Source of the DNA: Nitrospira sp.
Lineage (GTDB): Bacteria > UBA9089 > CG2-30-40-21 > SBAY01
Direction: 5' to 3'
Assembly (NCBI GenBank): GCA_005239945.1
Contig: SBAY01000074.1
Location: forward strand, 1 to 19,119
DNA: 19,119 nucleotides
In this document: in pieces, positions 7,571 to 13,654 of the stretch
How the letters are laid out: each line of letters starts with the position of its first letter
Numbering within the stretch: the stretch's first letter is position 1
Translations under genes and position numbers: made by a program
The notes under the pieces: generated by a model
Database searches by the model: none
What the model was told of the DNA's origin: nothing
Seen by the model: the letters and a program-made list of their open reading frames with translations, nothing else

Positions 7571-7786
7571 GGTATCAGGTATTAAGACTTCTGCAAAATG
7601 AGAAATATTAAGAAACGAAAGATATGCCACAAAGTCACCAGGACACAAAGAATTAGCCTTGAGCAAAGAGCACGGAGTAGGGAAATTCTTTTTTCTCCAT
7701 GCTCTATGCTCCAGACTCAAAGCTCTCTCTTAGTGCCTTTGTGTTTTTGTGGCTAAAAAATGTGTGTAAAGGAGTAGGGTCAGAAA
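7571..7786. repeat. Composite repeat: partial 226-bp-type element with a nested 7-bp hairpin array
   Basis: Two GGTATCA-type 7-mers follow directly after the dnaX stop. Then comes GACTTCTGCAAAATGAGAAAT, as at the left end of the element at 17024-17249. The inner arms are shared too: GCCACAAAGTCACC on the left and TTTGTGTTTTTGTGGC, then AAAAAATGTGTGT, on the right. Between the arms sits a separate hairpin of 7-mers: GAGCAAA, GAGCACG, GAGTAGG on the left, with CATGCTC, TATGCTC, CAGACTC on the right (about 7660-7731). The far terminal repeat of the full element is missing here. Confidence 0.65.
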
Positions 7787-7806
7787 AAGGAGGAATAAAT
7801 CAAAAA

Positions 7807-8121
7807 ATGGAAAATATCTTTAAACAGGTTCAACAAATGACAATACAGATGAAAAAGATTCAAAACGAATTAGCCAAAAAATCAGTTACGGCATCCGTTG
7901 GTGGAGGTATGGTTGAGGTTACCGCCAATGGACAGAAAGAAATTATCAGTATCAAAATAGAGAAGGAATTAATCAATCCTAAAGAAAAGCAGATGTTGGA
8001 GGATTTAGTTTGTGCGGGGGTAAATGCGGCACTGGCTAAAACCAATGAATTAGTTGGTGCGGAATTGACGAAATTAACAGGTGGAATGAATATCTTAGGG
8101 TTATTAAAAGGATTAGGATGA
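7807..8121 (+). CDS. YbaB/EbfC family nucleoid-associated protein
   Basis: This is a small DNA-binding protein of 104 residues. Family members form dimers shaped like tweezers and bind DNA; the family is almost always found between dnaX and recR, as here. The N-terminal half is helical (residues 1-25). A glycine-rich turn (VGGGMVEVTANGQKE, 31-45) starts the beta sheet and a C-terminal helix follows. I chose ATG 7807 because family homology starts at MENIFKQVQQM and AGGAGG (7788-7793) precedes it. The frame stays open to an ATG at 7699, but those 36 extra codons lie in repeat DNA and look non-genic. Confidence 0.92.
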   Translation: MENIFKQVQQMTIQMKKIQNELAKKSVTASVGGGMVEVTANGQKEIISIKIEKELINPKEKQMLEDLVCAGVNAALAKTNELVGAELTKLTGGMNILGLLKGLG

Positions 8122-8238
8122 ATTAGAAATTGGAAATTAGAAATTAGAAATTGGAAATTGGGAAAAGAGAGAGAAATCGTATCTATTTTTCCCATTTTCC
8201 AATTTCCATTTTCTAGTTTCTAATTTCTAATTTCCAAT
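8122..8238. repeat. ATTAGAA/ATTGGAA 7-bp hairpin array between ybaB and recR
   Basis: Six 7-mers of ATTAGAA or ATTGGAA type (8122-8163) start on the base after the ybaB stop. Seven complementary 7-mers (TCCCATT, TTCCAAT, TTCTAAT and similar, 8190-8238) form the right arm, ending three bases before the recR ribosome-binding site. The arms can pair over more than 40 bp. The loop is purine-rich. Confidence 0.85.
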
Positions 8239-8256
8239 CCAGAGGATTAGTTTAAG

Positions 8257-8847
8257 ATGTATTTAGCCCCTTCGATGACCAGATTAATAGAGGAATTATC
8301 CAGATTGCCGAGCATAGGGCCCAAAACGGCTCAGCGATTGGCATTTTATATCTTGAAAACACCAAAAGAAGAGGTGAAAAGATTAGCTGATGTTATGCTT
8401 GAGGTAAAAGAGCGCATAAAAAGTTGCTCTGTTTGTTTTAATATCACCGAAGATGACCCGTGCAGAATTTGTCAGGACATTAACCGAAACAAGAAACTTA
8501 TCTGTGTGGTAGAACAGTCCTCAGATATAATTGCCCTGGAGAAAACTAAGGAATATAAGGGAATTTACCATGTCTTAGGTGGTGCGATTTCACCTTTAGA
8601 TGGCATTGGACCTGACCATCTGAGGATAAAAGAATTGCTTAACCGAATTGAGGATGTAGAAGAAATAATTATAGCCACCAACCCTAATGTAGAAGGTGAG
8701 GCAACCGCACTTTATTTGACTAAGTTAATTAAACCTTTGGGTCCAAAATTAACCCGCATAGCCTATGGCATACCGGTTGGTGGGGATTTGGAATATGCTG
8801 ATGAGGTAACCCTGGCTAAGGCAATGGAAGGGCGAAGATTATTATAA
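8257..8847 (+). CDS. recR: Recombination mediator protein RecR
   Basis: RecR works with RecO (and RecF) to load RecA on gapped, SSB-coated DNA. The 196 residues match family length. An N-terminal helix-hairpin-helix (about 9-28, LSRLPSIGPKTAQRLAF) is followed by a Cys4 zinc finger (Cys57, Cys60, Cys69, Cys72). Next is a Toprim domain (about 80-175) with the typical VVEQSSDI and GGAISPLDGIGPDHL segments and a C-terminal GGDLEYADEVTLAKAMEGR. The start at 8257 has AGAGGA ten bases upstream; ATG 8275 is a less likely alternative. It is the third gene of the dnaX cluster. Confidence 0.97.
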   Translation: MYLAPSMTRLIEELSRLPSIGPKTAQRLAFYILKTPKEEVKRLADVMLEVKERIKSCSVCFNITEDDPCRICQDINRNKKLICVVEQSSDIIALEKTKEYKGIYHVLGGAISPLDGIGPDHLRIKELLNRIEDVEEIIIATNPNVEGEATALYLTKLIKPLGPKLTRIAYGIPVGGDLEYADEVTLAKAMEGRRLL

Positions 8848-8928
8848 ATTAAAAATTAAAAATTAAAAATTGAGGAATAAGAGAGTAATTTTTCCTCAAT
8901 TTTTAACTTTTAACTTTTAATTTTTAAT
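8848..8928. repeat. ATTAAAA 7-bp hairpin array between recR and porC
   Basis: ATTAAAA three times and ATTGAGG (8848-8875) begin on the base after the recR stop. CCTCAAT, TTTTAAC twice and TTTTAAT twice (8894-8928) form the inverted arm. The porC ribosome-binding site starts at 8936. The stem is capped by a GC-containing ATTGAGG/CCTCAAT pair next to a loop of about 18 bases. Confidence 0.85.
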
Positions 8929-8948
8929 TAAAATCAGGAGGTGTATGT

Positions 8949-9527
8949 ATGGAAAAACTTTTTGAGATTCGGTGGCATGGCCGCGGAGGACAGGGGGCAA
9001 AAACTGCGGCAATTCTATTTGCAGATGCCGCCCTGGGTGAAGGAAAATATATTCAGGCATTCCCAGAATATGGTCCGGAACGGATGGGTGCCCCAGTTCA
9101 AGCATTCAATCGCCTGAGTGATGAACCAATTACTTTGCATTGTGGTGTTGATTCCCCTGATGTCGTAGTGGTACTTGACCCAAGCTTGATAGAAACAATA
9201 GATGTTACACAAGGATTAAAACAAAACGGGGTAATCTTGATTAACACCAATCAGGAACCAAAGGTAATGAAGGATAAATTACCAAATTTTGGCGGAAAAT
9301 TATGGACGGTTGATGCCTCTACCATTTCCAAACAGGAATTAGGACAGGAAATCCCCAATACCCCTATGCTTGGGGCATTAATCAAGGCAACCAATTTGCT
9401 GAATTTTGAAAGGATGCTTGAAGATACCCACAAAAAACTGACTAAAAAATTCAAGTCTAAACCCGAGGTAATTGACGGCAATATTAACTCAATTAAACGG
9501 GCATATCAGGAGGTGAAGGGAGAATGA
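8949..9527 (+). CDS. porC: Pyruvate:ferredoxin oxidoreductase, gamma subunit
   Basis: This is the gamma subunit of a four-subunit 2-oxoacid:ferredoxin oxidoreductase, which converts pyruvate and CoA to acetyl-CoA, CO2 and reduced ferredoxin in the cytoplasm. Its 192 residues match the family. Hallmarks are IRWHGRGGQGAKTAA (7-21) and FPEYGPERMGAPV (38-50). The start at 8949 follows AGGAGGT with seven bases between; an ATG at 8945 is in another frame and soon stops. Its end overlaps the porD start in ATGA, implying translational coupling. Pyruvate is the likeliest substrate from the subunit set and sequence flavour, but 2-ketoisovalerate enzymes are closely related. Confidence 0.92.
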   Translation: MEKLFEIRWHGRGGQGAKTAAILFADAALGEGKYIQAFPEYGPERMGAPVQAFNRLSDEPITLHCGVDSPDVVVVLDPSLIETIDVTQGLKQNGVILINTNQEPKVMKDKLPNFGGKLWTVDASTISKQELGQEIPNTPMLGALIKATNLLNFERMLEDTHKKLTKKFKSKPEVIDGNINSIKRAYQEVKGE

Positions 9528-9820
9528 GTAAAGAAGGATGGCAGGATTTACCAATTGGTGGATTAATATTAGAAGGTGGCACAGCCACTAAATACATCAC
9601 CGGTGATTGGCGAAGTTTAAGACCAGTCTGGGATAAGGATAAGTGTATCAGTTGTCTGAATTGCTGGATTTATTGCCCTGATTCTTCTGTTCTGGTTGAA
9701 GATGAGAAAATGACGGGTATCGATTATGACCATTGTAAGGGCTGTGGAATATGTGCCAGCGAATGCCCACCAAAGGTTCAGGCGATAAAAATGGTCACAG
9801 AAGCAGAATTCAGGAAATAA
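9524..9820 (+). CDS. porD: Pyruvate:ferredoxin oxidoreductase, delta subunit (2x[4Fe-4S] ferredoxin)
   Basis: This 98-residue ferredoxin-like subunit carries electrons from the catalytic dimer to external ferredoxin. Two complete cluster motifs are visible: Cys41, 44, 47, 51 (CISCLNCWIYCP) and Cys71, 74, 77, 81 (CKGCGICASECP). The N-terminal extension (about 1-40) is usual for stand-alone delta subunits. The ATG overlaps the porC stop by four bases. A 9-bp repeat array separates it from porA. Confidence 0.94.
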   Translation: MSKEGWQDLPIGGLILEGGTATKYITGDWRSLRPVWDKDKCISCLNCWIYCPDSSVLVEDEKMTGIDYDHCKGCGICASECPPKVQAIKMVTEAEFRK

Positions 9821-9856
9821 TCTTATAAGTCTTATATGACCTATAGAACCTATATG
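9821..9856. repeat. 9-bp period tandem array between porD and porA
   Basis: TCTTATAAG, TCTTATATG, ACCTATAGA and ACCTATATG start on the base after the porD stop and end about ten bases before the porA ribosome-binding site. This is the same family as the arrays flanking gyrA, here on the other transcriptional strand. Confidence 0.7.
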
Positions 9857-9879
9857 ATTTTTAAAGAGGAGGAAAAATT

Positions 9880-11055
9880 ATGCGAGTAGCAAAAACAGGA
9901 AATGAGGCAATGGCAGAGGCGATGCGCCAGATTAATCCAGATGTCGTCGCCGCTTACCCAATTACACCGGCAACAGAAATCGTTCAGATATTCTCGAGTT
10001 TTGTAGCAGATGGATTGGTAAATACAGAATTTATAGCGGCAGAAAGTGAGCATTCGGCGATGAGTGCTTGTATAGGGTCTTGTGCAGCTGGTGCTCGGAC
10101 AATGACTTCTACCTCATCTCAAGGATTAGCACTAATGTGGGAAATGCTCTACATTGCCTCAGGATTAAGAATGCCTATTGTGCTGGCTGAGGTGAACAGA
10201 GCACTGAGTAGTCCAATCAATATTCATTGTGACCATTCGGATACTATGGGGGCTCGGGATTCAGGCTGGATTCAAATCTATTGTGAGAATGCCCAGGAAG
10301 CCTACGATAGCCTTATTCAGGCAGTCAGAATTGCCGAAGAGGCTTTACTGCCAATTATGGTCTCTACCGATGGATTTATTATCAGTCATGGGATGGAGTC
10401 TATGGAAGTGCTTGAAGATGCCCAGGTAAAGGATTTTATAGGTGAATATAAACCAGAACATTCACTTCTTGATATTGACCACCCCATCACTATAGGGGCG
10501 ATAGACTTTACTGATTATTACTTTGAACATAAACGGCAAACCATCGAAGCAATGAGGAATGCCAAAGGGATAGTGGCTAAAATCGGGCAGGAATTTGGAG
10601 AAAAATTCGGCAGAAGCTATGGATTTTTTGAGGAGTATCGATTGGAGGATGCAGAAATAGCTATAGTTGTTTTAGGCTCTACGGCAGGAACAGCAAAGGT
10701 AGTAGTAGATGAATTACGAGAAACAGGTTTAAAACCTGGAAAGGGAATAAAGGCAGGATTGTTAAGACTCCGTCTCTTTAGACCATTTCCATATCAGGAA
10801 TTGGCGCAGGCGTTATCCAGAATCCCTCGCATAGCGGTTATGGACCGCTCCGATTCATTAAATTCCGCTGGAGGTCCTGTATTTACCGAGATTCGCTCGG
10901 CACTCTATGACTTAGATACACGCCCCAAAATAGTTAATTATATCTATGGTTTGGGTGGCAGAAATATCGATTTAGCCCAAATCAGGTCTGTCTATGAAGA
11001 CTTAGCTACAAACAAAACCGATGAATTGGTCAGGTATCTGGGGGTAAGGGAATAA
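9880..11055 (+). CDS. porA: Pyruvate:ferredoxin oxidoreductase, alpha subunit
   Basis: This 391-residue subunit has the pyrimidine-binding fold that completes the thiamine diphosphate site with PorB. It shows YPITPATEI (26-34), the family signature where the pyruvate carboxylate and cofactor are held, then ESEHSAMSACIG and TSTSSQGLALMWE. A transketolase C-terminal-like domain follows (about 250-390). The start is preceded by GAGGAGG. In related operons porB normally follows directly; here an MNT/HEPN gene pair and a 95-bp repeat intervene. Confidence 0.95.
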   Translation: MRVAKTGNEAMAEAMRQINPDVVAAYPITPATEIVQIFSSFVADGLVNTEFIAAESEHSAMSACIGSCAAGARTMTSTSSQGLALMWEMLYIASGLRMPIVLAEVNRALSSPINIHCDHSDTMGARDSGWIQIYCENAQEAYDSLIQAVRIAEEALLPIMVSTDGFIISHGMESMEVLEDAQVKDFIGEYKPEHSLLDIDHPITIGAIDFTDYYFEHKRQTIEAMRNAKGIVAKIGQEFGEKFGRSYGFFEEYRLEDAEIAIVVLGSTAGTAKVVVDELRETGLKPGKGIKAGLLRLRLFRPFPYQELAQALSRIPRIAVMDRSDSLNSAGGPVFTEIRSALYDLDTRPKIVNYIYGLGGRNIDLAQIRSVYEDLATNKTDELVRYLGVRE

Positions 11056-11062
11056 AAGAAAT

Positions 11063-11434
11063 ATGATGACATCAAAGGTTAACAAGGCAATAAAAGAATT
11101 AATTACCAGGGTAAAAAAGGAGTGCAATGGTTTTTTGAAGTGTATCCTCCTTTATGGCTCTGTTATCACTAATTCTTACGACGAAGAGAATAGTGATATT
11201 GATATCTTGTTTGTTTCAACAGAGGAGAGTATTTATGACCATATTCTTGATATTCAAACCGATGTAGGATTAAAGTATGGGGTAGTATTTTCTATTCTGT
11301 TTGATTCTCCTGAAGGTGTTAGAAAAGAGCTTGAAGCAGGTTCTTTATTCTTCAGGAAGATTCTAAGGGAAGGAAAAGTGCTTTATGGAAATATTCAGGA
11401 AGGAATTAGAAGTAGCCTTGGAGATGTTAAATGA
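11063..11434 (+). CDS. MNT-type nucleotidyltransferase, probable antitoxin of an MNT/HEPN pair
   Basis: This 123-residue protein has the minimal nucleotidyltransferase fold. The motif GS (32-33) in LLYGSV is followed by DID (45-47) in NSDIDILF. The spacer is slightly longer than usual and lacks the common glycine. The position of the third acidic residue reads VVFSILF (74-80), with Ser instead of Asp, so catalytic competence is uncertain. In studied MNT/HEPN systems the nucleotidyltransferase neutralises the HEPN RNase by adding AMP. It starts eight bases after porA with a weak ribosome-binding site (ATG 11066 is an alternative). The last 50 bases overlap the HEPN gene in another frame. The pairing is clear; the toxin-antitoxin role is inferred. 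Confidence 0.85.
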   Translation: MMTSKVNKAIKELITRVKKECNGFLKCILLYGSVITNSYDEENSDIDILFVSTEESIYDHILDIQTDVGLKYGVVFSILFDSPEGVRKELEAGSLFFRKILREGKVLYGNIQEGIRSSLGDVK

Positions 11435-11780
11435 TGCTAAACTTCTTCTAAACGAAAAAAGATTCCGCTCTGCAGTAAATAGGGCATATTATGCTATGAT
11501 GCATTCTGCTAAGGCGTTATTAACCCTTTTGAATATTGAAGCTATCTCTCATCCCGGAGTTATTCGGAAGTTTGGTCAAGAGGTAGTTCAAAAAGGCATG
11601 ATGAACAAAAGGTATGCTAAGAGTTTATCCGCGGCTTACAACCTGAGAGATAAAAGTGATTATAAAATTATGGAGATTATTAAGGATGAAAAAGTAGATG
11701 AAGTTATTAAGGAAGCGGAGGAGTTCGTTTTTGAAATTCAGAAGGTAATAGAAATGAAAATTAAATCGAGGAGTAAGTGA
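11385..11780 (+). CDS. HEPN-domain protein (UPF0332-like), probable toxin of an MNT/HEPN pair
   Basis: This all-helical HEPN protein has 131 residues. The signature SAVNRAYYAMMHSAKALL (29-46) is typical of the UPF0332-like branch and contains an R-x6-H spacing (Arg33, His40). A second conserved segment, LRDKSDYK (87-94), matches the Arg...Asp-Tyr motif of this branch. The C-terminus is Lys-rich. Many HEPN partners of MNT proteins are RNases, but which residues would be catalytic here cannot be settled by eye. AAGGAAAA precedes ATG 11385. ATG 11424 would shorten it by 13 residues but still overlap the MNT gene. Position inside the por operon suggests a transferred module. Confidence 0.82.
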   Translation: MEIFRKELEVALEMLNDAKLLLNEKRFRSAVNRAYYAMMHSAKALLTLLNIEAISHPGVIRKFGQEVVQKGMMNKRYAKSLSAAYNLRDKSDYKIMEIIKDEKVDEVIKEAEEFVFEIQKVIEMKIKSRSK

Positions 11781-11811
11781 GTTTAATTCCTATAACCTTA
11801 TAAAATATTAC

Positions 11812-11906
11812 TAAGTGTCTATCTGAAAAATTGGAAGTCCAAACTTGTTTGGGGTATTTTTCCTCAACAAGTTGAGGCATGCGTCGATTTTTCGGATAGG
11901 CACTAA
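11812..11906. repeat. 95-bp MITE-like element between the HEPN gene and porB
   Basis: The left end TAAGTGTCTATCTGAAAAAT and the right end read in reverse, TTAGTGCCTATCCGAAAAAT, match at 17 of 20 positions. Inside are two perfect hairpins with two-base loops: CCAAAC/GTTTGG (11839-11852) and CCTCAAC/GTTGAGG (11862-11877). There is no coding capacity. An inverted copy of exactly the same length lies at 13655-13749, about four-fifths identical without gaps. It ends 35 bases before porB, in what would be operon leader. Confidence 0.85.
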
Positions 11907-11941
11907 GAGCAATAATCTGCCATAAAAGGAGGAACAAAATC

Positions 11942-12868
11942 ATGGCAACATTAAAAGAATTATCACACAAAAAAGAGCTTTTGTCAGGTGGACATCGGGC
12001 GTGTGCGGGTTGTACCGAACCTATCGCAGTAAGACAAATTCTAATGGCAACGGATACACCAGTTGTTGTTTGTTGTCCAACAGGATGTTTGGAGGTGACA
12101 ACAACCATTTTTCCATACACTGCTTGGCGAATACCCTGGATTCATTCTGCCTTTGAGAATGCCGCCGCTACCATCAGTGGGGTAGAAGTAGGCTATAAAG
12201 CCCTTAAAAAAAGGGGTAAAATTCCAGACCGAGAGATTAAATTTATCGGTATCGGGGGTGATGGGGGAACTTATGACATTGGTTTCCAGGCATTATCCGG
12301 TGCAATGGAGCGAGGACACAACATGGTCTATATTTGCCTTGACAACGAGGCGTATATGAATACAGGCATTCAGCGTTCAAGTGCCACACCAAAAGGGGCA
12401 CATACTACTACTTCGCCGGCGGGTAAGGTTATGCCAGGCAAGCGGGATTTTCGTAAGGATTTAACCGCCTGTATTGCCGCTCATAATGTGCCTTATGTGG
12501 CTCAGGCAATCCCCAGTATGTGGAAAGACTTGATTAATAAGGTTCAAAAGGCTCTGGCAGTCGATGGTCCTGCCTTTATTAATGTCTTGGTGCCTTGTAG
12601 ATTAGGTTGGGGATTCCCACCGGAAAAGGCTATCGAAATTGGGCGGGAGGCAGTTAGTTCCTGTTTTTGGCCATTGTATGAAATGGAAAATGGAAAATGG
12701 AGCCTAACTTATAAGCCAAAGGAAAAAACACCCTTAAAAGATTGGCTGAAACAACAGGTAAGATTTAAACACCTGTTTAAACCAGGCAATGAAGCGATAA
12801 TAGAGGAATTACAGGCAGATGTCGACCGGAATTGGGAGAGACTACAAAAATTATGTGAGCTTCAGTGA
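11942..12868 (+). CDS. porB: Pyruvate:ferredoxin oxidoreductase, beta subunit
   Basis: This 308-residue subunit binds thiamine diphosphate, magnesium and the proximal [4Fe-4S] cluster. The TPP motif runs from GDGG (106-109) to the LDNEAYMNTG segment (133-142). Cys21, Cys24, Cys49 and Cys219 match the four cluster ligands of the PorB family (CAGC, CCPTGC, PCRLGWG). The start has AAAGGAGG upstream with normal spacing. It completes the alpha-beta-gamma-delta set begun at porC but is cut off from porA by nearly 0.9 kb of MNT/HEPN genes and repeat DNA. It may therefore need its own promoter or depend on read-through. Confidence 0.95.
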   Translation: MATLKELSHKKELLSGGHRACAGCTEPIAVRQILMATDTPVVVCCPTGCLEVTTTIFPYTAWRIPWIHSAFENAAATISGVEVGYKALKKRGKIPDREIKFIGIGGDGGTYDIGFQALSGAMERGHNMVYICLDNEAYMNTGIQRSSATPKGAHTTTSPAGKVMPGKRDFRKDLTACIAAHNVPYVAQAIPSMWKDLINKVQKALAVDGPAFINVLVPCRLGWGFPPEKAIEIGREAVSSCFWPLYEMENGKWSLTYKPKEKTPLKDWLKQQVRFKHLFKPGNEAIIEELQADVDRNWERLQKLCELQ

Positions 12869-12871
12869 TTC

Positions 12872-12932
12872 AGACAGTAGACTATAGACATCAGACCTAT
12901 GATAAGCTATCAGCGGTCAGCTGTCAGGTATT
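12872..12932. repeat. 7-bp arrays (AGACNNT and AGCNNTC types) after porB
   Basis: AGACAGT, AGACTAT, AGACATC and AGACCTA (12872-12899) start three bases after the porB stop. After a five-base gap come AGCTATC, AGCGGTC, AGCTGTC and AGGTATT (12905-12932). A short reverse partner, TTGATACCTGAAC, lies near 13024-13036, so part can fold back. The rest of the gap up to merR (to 13066) shows nothing else I recognise. Confidence 0.65.
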
Positions 12933-13066
12933 AGTTTTTAAAGAAGTTCGCTTACAAGGGTAAAGGAATATAAACTTAGGTAAGAAATGCTTTACTCTTG
13001 TTTTTATGGACTTTAGCTGATGGTTGATACCTGAACGCTTACAATTTATCCCGGGGGTAAAGTTAA

Positions 13067-13399
13067 ATGCTGGATGAAAAAGAAAAATTATTTTACTCCA
13101 TTAGTGAGGCAAGTAAATTAACCGGTGTTAAGCCTTATGTCTTAAGGTATTGGGAGTCGGAATTCAGTTTATTATCCCCTGAAAAAACTGAAACCGGACA
13201 GCGTCGGTATCGGAAAAAGGACATTGAATTAATCTTTCAGATAAAGGATTTATTATACAAAGAGGGCTATACGATTGCCGGAGCCAAACGACAGCTACGA
13301 AAGAAAAACCTTAAGGAAGAAGGAAAGGTCGTTGAAATCGAGAAAGACTATCTAAAAAAAGAGTTGATGGATATGCTGAAGATAATCGGGGAGAAATAG
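13067..13399 (+). CDS. Short MerR-family transcriptional regulator
   Basis: This 110-residue protein has an N-terminal MerR winged helix: the helix-turn-helix is YSISEASKLTGVKPYVLRYWE (10-30), and the wing contains GQRRYRKKD (44-52). A second helix pair follows to about residue 80. The Lys/Glu-rich tail (85-110) is probably a dimerising coiled coil. There is no cysteine or ligand-binding domain, so no metal or drug sensing can be assigned. GGGGGT (13053-13058) serves as ribosome-binding site. Similar small MerR proteins sit next to tRNA-Pro in some deltaproteobacteria, as here, but target genes are unknown. Confidence 0.88.
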   Translation: MLDEKEKLFYSISEASKLTGVKPYVLRYWESEFSLLSPEKTETGQRRYRKKDIELIFQIKDLLYKEGYTIAGAKRQLRKKNLKEEGKVVEIEKDYLKKELMDMLKIIGEK

Positions 13400-13406
13400 G
13401 GGAAGA

Positions 13407-13461
13407 GGTAAATGGTTCAGTAATCGGTGAAGAGTTACCTGATTGCCGATTACCATTTACC
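13407..13461. repeat. GGTAAAT-type hairpin between merR and tRNA-Pro
   Basis: The left arm GGTAAATGGTTCAGTAATCGG (13407-13427) pairs with CCGATTACCATTTACC (13446-13461), apart from a five-base bulge. It shares the core GGTAAATGGTAATCGG with the ssrA leader array at 5632-5659. It could serve as the 3' hairpin of merR, but no T-run follows. Confidence 0.7.
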
Positions 13462-13480
13462 TTCTTCTTACCTTTTAAAT

Positions 13481-13557
13481 CGGGGCGTGGCGCAGCTTGG
13501 TAGCGCACCAGCATGGGGGGCTGGGGGTCGGCCGTTCAAATCGGCTCGCCCCGACCA
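13481..13557 (+). tRNA. tRNA-Pro (anticodon GGG)
   Basis: This is a 77-base cloverleaf. The acceptor is CGGGGCG with CGCCCCG, discriminator A, and CCA is encoded at the end (13555-13557). The anticodon stem is CCAGC/GCTGG with loop ATGGGGG, giving GGG (13515-13517), which reads CCC and CCU. The T-loop is TTCAAAT. The GC-rich ends stand out against the AT-rich surroundings, as expected for a tRNA. Confidence 0.96.
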
Positions 13558-13558
13558 G

Positions 13559-13582
13559 TTTTTATACGCGTTTTTATACGCG
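13559..13582. repeat. Perfect 12-bp tandem duplication overlapping the tRNA-Arg 5' end
   Basis: TTTTTATACGCG occurs twice in direct succession (13559-13570 and 13571-13582). The last three bases of the second unit are the first three bases of tRNA-Arg. It fills the whole spacer between the two tRNA genes. Confidence 0.8.
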
Positions 13583-13653
13583 CCTGTAGCTCAGAAGGAT
13601 AGAGCAGCGGTTTCCTAAACCGTTGGCCGGAGGTTCGAATCCTCTCAGGCGCA
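13580..13653 (+). tRNA. tRNA-Arg (anticodon CCU), CCA not encoded
   Basis: This is a 74-base cloverleaf. The acceptor is GCGCCTG with CAGGCGC and discriminator A. The anticodon stem is GCGGT/ACCGT with loop TTCCTAA, giving CCT (13614-13616) and reading AGG. The T-arm is GGAGG, TTCGAAT, CCTCT with a terminal G-U pair. Unlike the two other tRNAs and the tmRNA here, no CCA follows: one C (13654) is followed directly by the 95-bp element. Maturation would need CCA addition by tRNA nucleotidyltransferase. Confidence 0.95.
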
Positions 13654-13654
13654 C

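Noticed and set aside
7699..7806. N-terminal extension of ybaB from an upstream ATG
   Set aside because: The extra 36 codons lie in repeat DNA with no ribosome-binding site, and the YbaB family begins at MENIFKQ (7807).
5758..8928. CRISPR-like array
   Set aside because: Units are 7 bp with no unique spacers, and no cas genes are present.
8848..8928. Intrinsic terminators in the AT-rich hairpins
   Set aside because: Stems are nearly all A-T and not followed by a distinct GC stem plus T-run. Genes on both sides run in the same direction, so read-through is plausible.
11063..11780. MNT/HEPN genes as extra por subunits or assembly factors
   Set aside because: The GS...DID and RAYYAMMH signatures are those of MNT and HEPN families; all four por subunits are already accounted for.
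13427..13618. Open frame of 63 codons over the tRNA region
   Set aside because: It runs across tRNA-Pro and into tRNA-Arg and has no recognisable protein features; it is a chance frame.
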